From NCBI GenBank assembly GCA_011800155.1, contig CM022376.1, positions 1,860,001-1,924,000 on the forward strand: DNA of 64,000 bases, written 5' to 3'. The translations under genes were made by a program, and so were the position numbers. The notes under the pieces were generated by a model that was not told the origin of the DNA, did not search any database, and saw only the letters and a program-made list of their open reading frames with translations. Origin of the DNA: Flammulina velutipes (lineage: Eukaryota; Basidiomycota; Agaricomycetes; Agaricales; Physalacriaceae). This document shows, in pieces, positions 23,683 to 33,796 of the stretch; the stretch's first letter is position 1, and each line of letters starts with the position of its first letter.

Positions 23683-24393
23683 AATAGTCCAGATCATGGG
23701 GGCCTACCTCTCAATGCAATACTGGAACCTATGCAGCCAGCCGAAGGTCTCTCTGTCAGCGAAATCAGCCCGAGCCACAATGCGCCAGATAGATGTTCCC
23801 AGAGCTTGCAACGGCGTCGCCAATGTATCTCGCAATGTATTAGGTTTTCAGAATTCCCAGACGCCTGGCAGATGCTACGACAGGTTAGTAAAACAGCATT
23901 AGTTCATCGTTTGGCGGCGTAGCTACCTCCGTATCCAAGTCGAAACTACGAGCGTTCACGTCCTGGTGCATTCAGTCGATATGTCGCGAGAGCAAAATGT
24001 GCCAGAGGCCTCAGCGCATCGCGGCGACATGATGACGCATAGTCATCAATGCCATCCTGCACACAAAGTACAGGAGAGCAAGGCGCAATGACGCAGAGTC
24101 ATTGCATCTGCTGGTGATGGATCATGGTGGTCGGTGGTGAACATGAAATTCCCATCACGCCATCCACGCGATCACGACAACCTCGCTTCCTTCCACATCT
24201 CATCACTCAGTCAATAACCCAAGAACTTTGTGTTTTTGGTCCCCTTGTCACTTCAGAACTTTGTGTTCTGAACTTGTAGAATTGACTTTGTGTCAATTCT
24301 TTGATTTTGCTTCTATCATCCCGAACACTTATCGTACGTCGACCGTCTGCTGAGCCCTTAGCCGATGAGTTTACTGACCTATACTAGGTCAAA
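23683..24393. promoter_or_regulatory. upstream region of gene c, with six hairpins
   Basis: After gene b there is no supported exon. The second half holds two triplets of hairpins with opposite orientation. The arrangement looks like the divergent promoters at 28.4-29.0 and 32.9-33.8 kb, although no minus-strand gene is present to the left. Confidence 0.5.
24031..24300. repeat. hairpin cluster 1: two triplets of core-conserved hairpins
   Basis: Stems and loops are: 24031-24047 (GATGAC, loop GCATA), 24056-24074 (CCTG, core ACACAAAGT), 24085-24105 (GCAATGAC, loop GCAGA), 24219-24239 (CCAAGAAC, loop TTTGT, one G-T pair), 24252-24272 (TTCAGAAC, loop TTTGT) and 24278-24300 (AGAATTGAC, loop TTTGT). 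The first three carry the core as ACnCAnAGT, the last three in the opposite orientation. Stems differ in sequence but remain complementary. Confidence 0.85.
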
Positions 24394-26570
24394 ATGTCTT
24401 CCACAAGCAGATTTCTCCGTGTCGATGACCTTACCCGATACGCACCAAAGGAAGGTGAAACCAGTGAGTTGTTTTCGCATTTGCGAGAGCTTTGAGCTCT
24501 TGGAGTCTTTGTCTTCATGGGACTTATTGTCAAATGCTCATCACACATAACAGATATCCTGAGTGCTCACGACGGTTACGTCGGTACAATATTCGAAACA
24601 TCTTTCGTTACTTGCCATCGCCCCGTCAAGTCTATTCCCCCGCCACCCCCAGACGCTAAGGTTCAAGTGTATCGAGACGGATCGTTCGGCCCTCACGATT
24701 TTGTCTGCGCCCCGCAATGGTACCATGAATCCATACCCCAACTAGCAGTCGTCCCATTATGCCCAGCGTCGGATGATACGCAGCATCCGCTTCATGAAGA
24801 CCGCTGCATATGGAGCCTCCTAAAATCTGAGGATATCGACTGGACTCAGGGCGTCATATCGGGAATCGGTAGAGTCAATCGCAAATTTCTCGACCCGCTT
24901 AATCGTTCGGTGACCGCTCTAAAAGTCAAGACTGAGGCCTACCTCAACGACACTCCTGACAATACAAGCCTTCGCAACCTCTTACCCCTCTTATTGCGTC
25001 GTATGCAGCTATACGCTGACCGTCTTTCTTCGTTGACGAAGGACATTCTTTCCCTACGCGTCCTTGTACGTGGTCTCCAGAGGACATGGCTCCTCCTCCT
25101 GGCCACAATACGTTACATGACCATATATCGACCACTCATGAACGGACTGGCTCTCGACAACGAGAACGAGAACGAGCTACGGGTTCGTGTCGTCGGTACC
25201 TACACCTCAGCTCTGCATGTCGTCGAGTTGTTTCTCCCTGCAAAAGTTCCGACGTATTTCATGCGCCCATGGTCTGCGTTTGTCAACGTCAGAATTTTAT
25301 CAACATGCGAGCTGGGCCATCTTGGTCCTTTCATTCTACCGGATAAACCTCTTCCTACCGTCTTCGCCAATGGGGAGAAGTCAGTAGACGCCCTCCATCA
25401 AATGTCTATCTACGTCGCTCGTTTCATAACCTACTCCGACCCATATTCCTTTCGAGATGCCCGCGGCTCAAATTCGCAAGTCATCGCCCCAGCAGCAGCG
25501 CCTTCTTCATCCTCGAAGCCTTCGGCAGGCCCCGTTCGCTTTACTCAACAAAAGGTTCAAGAACGGAGAGACTCCTACCGAGCTGGCCCTTCTCAGCGCT
25601 CCAAAGCAAAACAGAGTGCCCAGACCACTAAGAATCCCAAGACCAGTAAGGCCAAGTTTAGTTCTCGCGCGATGTACACATTTCATAATTTATGTTTCGT
25701 ACAGATCTCTCCCCTGCTCTCTTACAAGATTGTGTTGGCGATGATTATCCCCCCATCTCGAAAAATTGGATAGGGATGAATGCCAAGATCAACATTCAAT
25801 CCACTCGTTTCCTCGATGAACGTCCCACGAAACATCAATACTCTTACCCCCCTTCTAACATGTTCGTTGGTACGGTCAAATCGGCGGATTACTTTGCGCA
25901 ATATCGCTACCTCCGCGATATTTTTATCTATCGAGTGGCATCATCATCTTCCATGCTCCCGAAACAACAATGGCGAGAAATACTTGGTCTTCGGTCAAGT
26001 GAGAAGTCCGCCGACCCAAAATCTCGCGCTAGCGCCTCATTTGACGAGGCGAAGAAGCTCCTCGGTAAATGCTTCGAAATGCAAGGGATGGAGTTCCAAC
26101 AGTCTCTCATTGCGCCACCTGAAATGGGCGAAACGGTGCCACAGGAACGCCGTCTCATACTTTGGGAGGTTTCGCAGATCGGCTTCCGTAGTGATTTGAG
26201 TTATGTCGACCGCCGCCTTTACAAGAACCCACGGAACTCAGTCGCTCATGAGCAGGATGAGGCCCTGGGAGCAGACTTGGAGCATTCAGAGAAACTCTTG
26301 GCCGTTTTCCCTGAGAGGTCTTTGACGGTAGTGGATTCAACTCGCGCCCTCAGTGGCCTACATAATCCAGAGTGGCCACTACGCTCTCTTTACTTGGAAA
26401 AATGGCGAGATGTCATGGCTGAATGGGAGGTCCCGCTACCGGAGCCCCTTAAAGCGGATGCGCCTTTCAAGGATGGCGAACTTTGGGAACGTGCATTGAT
26501 CGAACATTATTTACAACTTGTATACGACGTTTTGGGACGCCCCGCTATCATACCTTTCACCTTATCTTGA
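24394..26570 (+). CDS. transposon gene c: unrecognised protein, about 675 residues
   Basis: Exon 1 starts with ATG at 24394 (MSSTSRFLRVDDLTRYAP). An intron at about 24464-24554 leads to ILSAHDGYVGTIFETSFV. The long second exon has IPPPPPDAKVQVYRDGSFGP, helical repeats (LRNLLPLLLRRMQLYADRL, LSLRVLVRGLQRTWLLLLA) and a basic, Ser/Lys-rich linker near residue 390. An intron with donor GTAAGG near 25650 joins it in phase to the last exon (LSPALLQDCVGDDYPPISK). That part ends with LGRPAIIPFTLS before TGA at 26570. The helical domain and the linker between two ordered halves suggest a protein that binds other macromolecules, but I recognised no family and propose no function. Its end converges on gene d across a fold-back. 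Confidence 0.65.
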
Positions 26571-26699
26571 ACGTTGTCATTAGATATCCGTCGCTGTAAA
26601 ATTACTTGATCTAATCGATTTGTTTGGGAATTTTTTTAAATTTGGTTGTCTCGAAAGTGAATTGTAAGTCCAAGTTCTCGCAAGTGTATGGCATGTGTA

Positions 26700-26770
26700 G
26701 CACGCACAAAGGTCCACCTCGCCATCGGCGAGGAGCTGGCCAAAGGCCTGCGTTGGCCTTTGCTGCGTGC
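26700..26770. repeat. three-armed fold-back between convergent genes c and d (copy 1)
   Basis: An outer stem GCACGCA-CAAAGG (26700-26712) pairs with CCTTTG-c-TGCGTGC (26757-26770). Inside are two hairpins: CCTCGCC/GGCGAGG with loop ATC (26717-26733) and GGCCAA/TTGGCC (26738-26758). An inverted, diverged copy lies at 31380-31448. It may act as a 3'-end processing or insulating structure, which is inference. Confidence 0.75.
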
Positions 26771-26842
26771 GGATAAGCAATTATTCATTCATTCAAAAGC
26801 ATGTACACGGTCTATGTCTGGAAATACAGGTAATTACAGTGA

Positions 26843-28383
26843 CTAGAAACTACATAAACCATCTTGGAGGTGTGCTTTATGCGCCGCATAAGAACGACAC
26901 CGACCACATCCATCACAGTTAATTTCCATCGTAGATATCACTGCCCATACATCCCTAGGAACACCGATTCGCGAGTTCCACTCAATCAAGGCTGCACGGC
27001 TCGGCGCGAATACATCAGCCCAATCGGGTGCTCCCTCTGGAACGGTAGGAGTGCGCTGCAGAGTGGTTCGTCGCTGATTGATGTCGGGAATCACTAGATG
27101 AAGCCATTCAGTACGATGATGAGTTCGTCACAGGGAAGATACTGACCTTTGCGGCGCTGATACCAGTTGTGGCAATATCCACCGGGGACGATATGATCGA
27201 AATAACCCGCGTTTGAGAAAGCACACGAGCAGATCGAACAGACGACGCAATCGTCCCGAATAGTGTGCCATGTTTCAGAGGGTATACCACACGTCGAATG
27301 GAGCTCTCTAATGGCATGACCGATGTCGGTTCCAATGAACTGGGTAAAATGGTTCGCATTTCGATGAGCAGTCTGATCCAAAGATAAATCCCATGGACGT
27401 AAGACTTCTGCCGTAGGAATGGTATGTGTTGGATGGACGACTACACCTGAATTTGACAGTCTGAGAACGAGCTCATTGTTACAAGCGAAAGTTTTACCTG
27501 ACGAGAAATCACCCTTGCAGTACGACGATTCCATTCGGGAGCAAAACTCGGTGTCTGAAAAGATAATCAACGAAATATATGGGGCCAATAGTAAAAGTAA
27601 CTAACCATAGAGGGCACGCGAGTTAGCCTTTTCGCGGTTGAAGTAAACATGGAAGGGAGGAAGAGGGGCTTGGGCTTCGGGCGTGTGAGGATAGTGAGAG
27701 TGCTCCCAAGCGAACTCGTCACTCAGAGGATCATTCATGGTAGGGACTAGCACTACAAGCGGATTAATTTACGCGTACAAAGGCTCGAAAAGCCGCTTAC
27801 CACGAAGCGAGCATTTATGGAGGCCATTTCGGGCCTCGAAGTAGTCGATGCCATCTGGAGTACGAAATAATGACATCGTACATTCCTCCAAGCAGCGGTA
27901 AGGATTTAGGGAGTGCGGACAGATAAGCGTGGGCAGAGCAGAACCAAACTGGAATCCGTGCAGAGAGGTCATTGTTCCGTCGTCCCGCAGGATGAAAGGC
28001 CTACGATGGCGGTAAGAAATGGAAGGTATATGATAAAATTTGACCTACCTATTAACCTCCTCCCACTGAACAGTGCGAGGGTTGAAACTGACAATGAGGC
28101 CACTGTCATACACAGTGGCTAATTGCCGGGCGCAAGATGCCATGAAGTCCTCCGATGGTTCATTAGCTGCAAAGAGCTTCTCGAAGAACCTTGTAGATTT
28201 TCGAGCACGGCGAGCTTCCTCACAAGGATGAATCAAGTTGCTCTTGGGGCGAGGGCTACGAGTGGGACGGATAGGTGTGGGACTTCGAAGTTTCGCGGAT
28301 TTCCTGGTCGATTTCTTGCTGGTCGCTTTCTTGCCGGGTGCTTTCTTGGAAGCGTATTTCTTCGATTGTTTGTAGGGTAGCAT
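26843..28383 (-). CDS. transposon gene d: basic protein with two Cys/His modules, about 430 residues
   Basis: ATG at 28383 opens a very Lys/Ser-rich start (KKYASKKAPGKKATSKKS), like a histone tail. Six exons join in phase through introns near 28045, 27808, 27603, 27489 and 27148. Residues around 145-175 contain CPHSLNPYRCLEEC. Near the end two related modules occur. The first is GIPSETWHTIRDDC followed by Cys at +3 and +6 and a final His-x6-Cys. The second is GVPRDVWAVISTMEINC followed by Cys at +3 and +6 and a final His-x5-Cys. These look like metal-binding repeats I cannot assign to a known family. The basic tail suggests DNA binding. It ends in a stop at 26843, convergent with gene c, and shares a hairpin-rich divergent promoter with gene e. 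Confidence 0.65.
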
Positions 28384-28981
28384 GATAATGAAAAGACGGG
28401 CATAATGGAAGACTTAAATACAGATGCTATTATTGTTTCACTACTATGTATGCTAAGAAAAACTCACAATTGGGTATCCAAACGCGTACACAATAAAGCG
28501 GAAAGTGATGGGCCCGAAGTTCGCGCTTTGAAGACAATAATCAGCTTGGACACAGAGTCCAAGCAAAAGCCTAGCCAATGACACAAAGTCATTCGCTTTT
28601 CAGCAATACCAGAGCAATGACCCAAAGTCATTGCCTAGCACTCGTGGTGGTGGTGGTAGAAGCAGAAGTCAATCCCCGGCTGATGACAAATCAGCGGTTG
28701 GCTTATTACTATCATCTGAAGACTATGCGTCTTCAGATGATAGCCCGCAGACTTTGCGTCTTCGGTGGCGATTCACTGGTGTCTGTTTCGACTTTGCGTC
28801 GAGTCAGTCTCCTTGATCGTTGTAACGCCAACTGAATGGGTGGCTATCGTTTTTCGGTATGTGAACAATAGCCTAATTGTCTTGAAACTGACAATAAGAT
28901 AGATTTCCATCGCGCGGTAGTGTTCCGCCTTACATCTCTTATATACGCTGTCTGACGCTCCAGTCCTCCAACACCCAACCC
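28384..28981. promoter_or_regulatory. divergent promoter region of genes d and e with hairpin triplets
   Basis: About 600 bp between two divergent starts. It contains cluster 2 of core-conserved hairpins, one triplet oriented to each gene, and a short GGT run near 28645-28657. Confidence 0.6.
28544..28802. repeat. hairpin cluster 2: two triplets plus one variant
   Basis: Facing gene d: 28544-28564 (GCTTGGAC, loop ACAGA), 28577-28593 (AATGAC, loop ACAAA; outer arms AAAAGC/GCTTTT) and 28614-28634 (GCAATGAC, loop CCAAA). A variant at 28679-28695 has stem GCTGAT and loop GACAA. Facing gene e: 28711-28741 (13-bp stem ATCATCTGAAGAC, loop TATGC), 28745-28765 (AGAC plus CCG/CGG, loop TTTGC) and 28788-28802 (TCGAC, loop TTTGC). 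The core orientation flips between the two halves. Confidence 0.85.
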
Positions 28982-31341
28982 ATGTCTGACAATCCATCCG
29001 ATGTAAGGTTCGTTTTACTTCTCCATCGCTTTTTTCTCAAATATTCTACAGCCCCCCAATAAGCGACCCCACCTGGGCGATGGTCCGTCACCGTCACCTG
29101 CTCCGACTCCGAAAAAGAAGACGGCGGCCCCAGAAAGGCGTAAACTTATAAACGACCTGAAGGCCAAACTAGATCAGGCTTATACGCGCGAAAAAGAGCT
29201 AAGGCGGGATCTATCTCAACGAGATGTGGACGTGCGAAAGCTTTCCGAGGACATACGGAACCGGGATCACGAAATTATGCAATTAAATCTACGAGTTGCT
29301 GAGGCGAGCTTCGATGGCGAGGATGTCGAGATGAGCAGATTGGAAGAGCTCGAAGATCTTGAGGAGAAATATGAGGTCTTGCAAGAGGCTTTGCAGTCAT
29401 CGGTTCGTGTTTTCTTAGAGCACTAATCCTCCTTGCTGACATTCTTTAGAATCGTCAAATTGAAGCTATTACTCTCGAGAAAGCCGAACTCTCTAAATCG
29501 ACAATGATTTTGCAACAAGACCTCTTATCGGCCACGAAAAAGCACGCTAATGACTTGGCCGAAGCTACCATGAAAACTGAAGCGTTACTGGTTCGTGTTC
29601 TACCCGTTATGCCGCCCTGACGCTCATCGATCATAGACTGCCCAAAGAGAATCATTTGAAGCTCAAATTGAATCGAACGCTAGAGAACATCACAAAATCC
29701 TGGTATGTCTCCATAATCATGCGGTCTACGAAACATAATTAAATTCATTCAGGAGCAAAGAAATATTCAGATTGTCAAATTGCAGTCACAACTGGAACAG
29801 GTTAAGTACCGTCTTTTCGCGATGACAAGTAAGCTCATTCTCTCCCAGGCGTTCAGGACACCACGAAACCCATCTCCGTCTCCAGAGCCATATAACACAC
29901 GTCGACGGCCTGCTCGTGGACGTGCGCGCGGACGCAAATTCGATGCATCTAAACTGGCAGCTCCCCTTCCAGCACTTCCAGTTCGTCTTGATGTGCCAAT
30001 GGATGGCAGTACCGCTGCAGGAACTTCCATGCCGTCGCCAATGGCCAATGGAGCCTCAACCGCAGGAGCCTCTGTGCAATCATCAATGGCCGATGGCGCA
30101 GGTCCTCAATCAGGTCCTCGCGCTCCTCGAGTAGGAGAACCTCAACCTCCGGAAACCTATGTTCACCTTGGCGTTGACGCTTCACGCGGTCCTGAGGAAC
30201 GACTACTCATTCGTAGTCACTATTCCTGGACTAGAGTTATCGCAGAGGAAAGGGCAACTTGGGCCAAATACCTTGATCAACTCGCGGTGTATTATAGATG
30301 TGCTCGTTCCGACTATGCAAATGAATATCACGTAAGTTCCTTTCCCGCTTTTCATTAGCCATGCACTAAGGTGTTGGCTACTGTACTAGGCCATGAACCG
30401 CGACCTGTGGAGAGAGGTATACGGAGTACCTGGCTACAGTGACTTCAGCGGTTACACTCCCGTGGGTGACGCTGAAGCTGAAGCATTTTCGAATGGGAGT
30501 GGTGCAGGACCCGACGAAAAGTGCCATCTGTACTTCGGCAACCAGTTTACTAGTCATATCTGGAACCGACGAGTCATCGAACGACTTACTAGTCGCTTCA
30601 AGGAATTGGCCGCACAGGAGCAATCTTGGCTACCTCCCGTTTCTGATGGCTACCTCGCCGGACTGCTCCATAGCTCACTTGTACAATGTCAAAAGCACTG
30701 GAGTCAATGGCAGCCAAGGCGGGACGACAAGAAGGACAGGGTAGAGACACCAGACGAAGCTTTAGCTCGGGCGACCTCTGAACGAGAACAGAGCCTCCGA
30801 CAGGCAAGCCTGACTACTATTCGTACAGCAGTAAGTCTCTTCATTACGTGTCGGAATGCCTAAGAACAAATCAATCTAGAAATTACAACGTCGACAGTAT
30901 TGGGTCAACGTAATTTTGTCGATGAAGGAAGCCGAACAACCCGCCCCTCCAGATCTTGGTGTTTGGAGACAGTGGGCTACGGGACTCTCCAAGTGTCGTC
31001 CGGATGTCATGACCGATGAGGAATTCACCATCGAAACCAAGAGCGACGGCACGAAGCATAACGTGTACCTGATTGGACAGCCCCCTTGGAGAGACACGAC
31101 TCTTTCGCTAGCGCTCAGGACTATCGACAGGGAGGCGAAGGCAGCTGCTTTAAAGGGAGTTCCGACGACGATAGCGACAGAGCGTCGGTATACTAACGAG
31201 ATTAGCACGCAGCGCGCACCCGAGGGACTCTATAGGCCATTCTACGACTCTGCTTGGTTGACAGAACATGTGAAGACAACGGACATGTACGTAGAAGAAC
31301 CCGATTTCGAATGGCACGCAGTCACTATAACGGATCTGTAA
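28982..31341 (+). CDS. transposon gene e: coiled-coil protein, about 685 residues
   Basis: The start ATG is at 28982 (MSDNPSD), with an intron directly after. The next exons form a long coiled coil: DLKAKLDQAYTREKELRRDL, QRDVDVRKLSEDIRNRDHEI, EDLEEKYEVLQEALQ and SKSTMILQQDLLSATKKH. A basic linker RRRPARGRARGRKF and a low-complexity stretch of Ala/Ser/Gly/Met follow. The C-terminal half is ordered, with HYSWTRVIAEERATWAKYL, CHLYFGNQFTSHIWNRRVIERL, LQRRQYWVNVILSMK and a final ISTQRAPEGLYRPFYDSAWL. The basic RG-rich segment may bind DNA or RNA. Introns near 29003, 29401, 29591, 29703, 30331 and 30831 keep the frame. The family was not recognised. It ends in TAA at 31341, next to fold-back copy 2. 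Confidence 0.65.
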
Positions 31342-31379
31342 TATACAGTATAATATATGTCTAATATGTACACTTATCC

Positions 31380-31448
31380 GCACGCAGCAAAGGCCAACGC
31401 TGGCCTATGGCCACCTTCTCGCCGATGGCGAGATGGACCTTTGTGCGC
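31380..31448. repeat. three-armed fold-back between convergent genes e and f (copy 2, inverted)
   Basis: This is a diverged inverted copy of 26700-26770. Its hairpins are TCTCGCC/GGCGAGA with loop GAT (31417-31433), TGGCC/GGCCA (31401-31413) and an outer CGCA-g-CAAAGG paired with CCTTTG-TGCG. The base pair at the foot of the first hairpin changed from C-G in copy 1 to T-A here, so pairing is kept. Confidence 0.75.
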
Positions 31449-31564
31449 TCGTCCCAAATTTACAACTTAAGTCAATCCTAGTACGAGCCAATACACGTAT
31501 CCTATAGTGTACATACAAGATATTATAATACATTTTGCTTTGCGTTCAAGAAGACTGTGCGGTT

Positions 31565-32889
31565 TTACTCTATTGCTTCGCCCGTCTCAATTTTGCTCAC
31601 ATCATCTCCTCTGCATTCAGTCAACTCCACACTCCCGTCGAAGTTGAACGCGTCTGAGGAAGGGACGAAGTAAACCTCGCAGTCCGAATCTTCATGCCTC
31701 CGCTTGCGACGATTGAGAATCCCGTACATGCCAATGACACGACCTACCAAAGCTTAGTATAGTCAGATATGGGTCAATTATACTTACTAGGAACAATGAA
31801 CACTTGGATGACCCTCCCAATCCCGATATTGGACGAAGCTGTCTAGAGGGTGGATCAATAGAGATATTCGGAGTTGGAGTTGGAGTCAAAGCAGTAGCGC
31901 ACCATTGTGATAACACTGCACGATAGGCATACGGTAAGGGCGCGTGTAGCAGTAATCAGGTATTTCTATCAATATCGTCAAATTTTTGCAGAGACACAGA
32001 GCAACACCGATGATTACCTGCTTCCTGAGGTAATGCTGCACTGCTTCCATGGAGGCCTCTTCGAACTGAGAGATGATAGTGTATCCGATCATTCCGCACA
32101 TGAAGTCCGTGGCCATAGAAGCTGAGTGGGTAGCGACGATGAAGGATTTGACTACAAACTGATTGTCGAGTAATATTCCCGCCGTGGCAATGATACTGAA
32201 AACGAGGTTTGCCAAGATGGTAGTACCGCTAATCCAAATTTGGATCCGGAGAAGACGTTGAAGTGGGTAGGGGACGGTCCTTGAAAAGGTCAAGAATGAG
32301 AGAACGAAATAGCCATCTGTAGTGGCCGTGGCGCAGCCCATGAGAGCCACAGCAACGGCAGATAGACGGGTGGCAATTTTTTTGTCCAATTCCCCTATCA
32401 GAAATGCATCGACGATCCCAAAATGCGCGAGAAGGAATATGCCGGCTACAGAAGACTGGAAGTAGTCAGCAGCTGATGAATACTAAAATCTGGAAGAACA
32501 AACAGCAATGAAGACTCTTTTCCCATTCCGCCCGCCAGGGGTGGCCAGTCCTACATATTGCGCGATTGCGACTGTATAATCATGATTGACGAACGTTAGG
32601 TAGAATGCATAACGTACATCCTATCATCCTGCGATGGATTAGATTTTATGAAAAAGAGACGAGGGGGTACATACATTCCTGAGAGAACCACAATTTGGGT
32701 AACAAACATCCTATTCGTTGGGTTAGAATTGAGGCAAGGAGGTAAAACGGCGTGCGAGGACTCACAGTCTTCTCAAGCCGACTGAAGACCCAAAGTCTTC
32801 GGCAAGACCACAAAGGTCTTGCGAATTGAGAATTAGATTAAAAAAACGCACCTATTCTTGAAGTTTTCCAGTGTAGATTCAGTGGACAT
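31565..32889 (-). CDS. transposon gene f: multi-pass membrane protein
   Basis: ATG at 32889 (MSTESTLENFKN) starts a 38-nt first exon; its intron (about 32851-32710) holds three hairpins. Small exons give MFVTQIVVLSG and AIAQYVGLATPGG. The main exon has several hydrophobic helices: VAGIFLLAHFGIVDAFLIG, LSAVAVALMGCATATTDGY, WISGTTILANLVFSIIATAG and THSASMATDFMCGMIGYTII. The C-terminal part is hydrophilic (MYGILNRRKRRHEDSDCE) and ends at 31565. The splice near 31970 has two possible readings, so the last helix is uncertain. The topology resembles fungal receptor-like membrane families, but it lacks the DUF6534 marks. A membrane protein is unexpected cargo in a DNA transposon. Confidence 0.6.
32756..32822. 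repeat. hairpin cluster 3: one triplet inside intron 1 of gene f
   Basis: Members are 32756-32772 (GAGGAC with GTCTTC, loop TCACA, one G-T pair), 32782-32802 (CTGAAGAC with GTCTTCGG, loop CCAAA) and 32802-32822 (GCAAGACC with GGTCTTGC, loop ACAAA). All three read the core in the sense of gene f (minus strand). Confidence 0.8.
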
Positions 32890-33156
32890 GGTAGTTAGAA
32901 CGGAAATGGCGGCAAGCTGAGTAAGCTGAGATATAAACTTCCAAGTCGCCGTTATTCCAGATAGCACAACGCGTCAGTATCGTAGAGGCGAGCAGACATA
33001 CCGATAGCGCACTTAGGAGAACAGAGATCGTAATTCATCCGGTAGATCATGATGTAGATGAGACTGAGGGCGACAGATGATCGAGGGCGACGGATCCAGG
33101 CGTCGGGTTATGTCAGCAATTCTCTTTAAGGTTGCCCAGCGCCCACCACTACGCTC

Positions 33157-33237
33157 GCTCAGGACTTTGTGTCCTTGAGCATCTTAGTGGAGCAGAACTA
33201 TGTGTTCTGCTTTGCGAGTTGACTCTGTGTCAAATCG
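33157..33237. repeat. hairpin cluster 4: triplet upstream of the transposase gene
   Basis: Members are 33157-33180 (GCTCAGGAC with GTCC-t-TGAGC, loop TTTGT), 33191-33211 (AGCAGAAC, loop TATGT) and 33215-33237 (CGA-TTGAC with one mismatch, loop TCTGT). All read the core in transposase sense. A likely 5'-UTR intron follows, with a gtatat donor near 33281 and a ttttag acceptor near 33340. Confidence 0.85.
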
Positions 33238-33469
33238 TCTAGACCTTGGCGACCTATGTCTGATGGATCTAGTTTTACCATGGTATATCTGTCTATTGTT
33301 CTCTTCTCGTTAACAAGGGCTCACGAACATATCGTTTTAGACACAAGGCGCTCTCGCAATGCGCTACTGGGCATCAGGCGAACATCAACTTGACCCTTGT
33401 GGAGTCTTCACGGAGAACCTGGCAATGCGCCTCGAGATTCACAGTGGCTAGTGTCAATACAACTATCTG

Positions 33470-33549
33470 CTCGAGAACTTTGCGTTCATGAGCGTCCCAG
33501 TGGTGAAAAACTTCGTGTTTTTCCCTTTGGTTTGACTTTGCGTCAAATC
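33470..33549. repeat. hairpin cluster 5: second triplet upstream of the transposase gene
   Basis: Members are 33470-33492 (CTC..GAAC, loop TTTGC), 33505-33523 (GAAAAAC, loop TTCGT) and 33529-33549 (GGTTTGAC with GTCAAATC, one G-T pair, loop TTTGC). Together with the similar bases that follow, this looks like a tandem copy of cluster 4. Confidence 0.85.
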
Positions 33550-33796
33550 GTTGGACTATCCATATGTTGCTCGGCATAGGTACGTCTATTATTCTCTCTT
33601 CGTTACAAGGCAAACTTACTAAGCTATCACCTAGACGAAGAGGGGCACTTCGCATGGATCTGGTTGTTCCATATGTGGTAGACCTTGTAGTATTGTAAGT
33701 TGCATGGTGACTTTGTACTCGATTTGGTCGTCCTTACTTATATGTAGACACATTCTAAATTCCAACCTTCCATACTCTCGTGCTGCCGTCCATACC

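Noticed and set aside
26700..26770. Three-armed fold-back looked like a tRNA-like cloverleaf
   Set aside because: It has no T-loop consensus, no D-loop or anticodon arm of normal size and no CCA-side acceptor stem; an inverted copy occurs at the other convergent gene end.
24031..33549. Regular short palindromes considered as a CRISPR-like array
   Set aside because: The organism is eukaryotic, spacing is irregular, and the stems change from one unit to the next, unlike CRISPR repeats.
32756..33549. G-T pairs in stems taken as proof of RNA folding
   Set aside because: Some fall on the strand opposite to the gene (as A-C mismatches in its RNA), so they do not separate RNA structure from DNA cruciforms.
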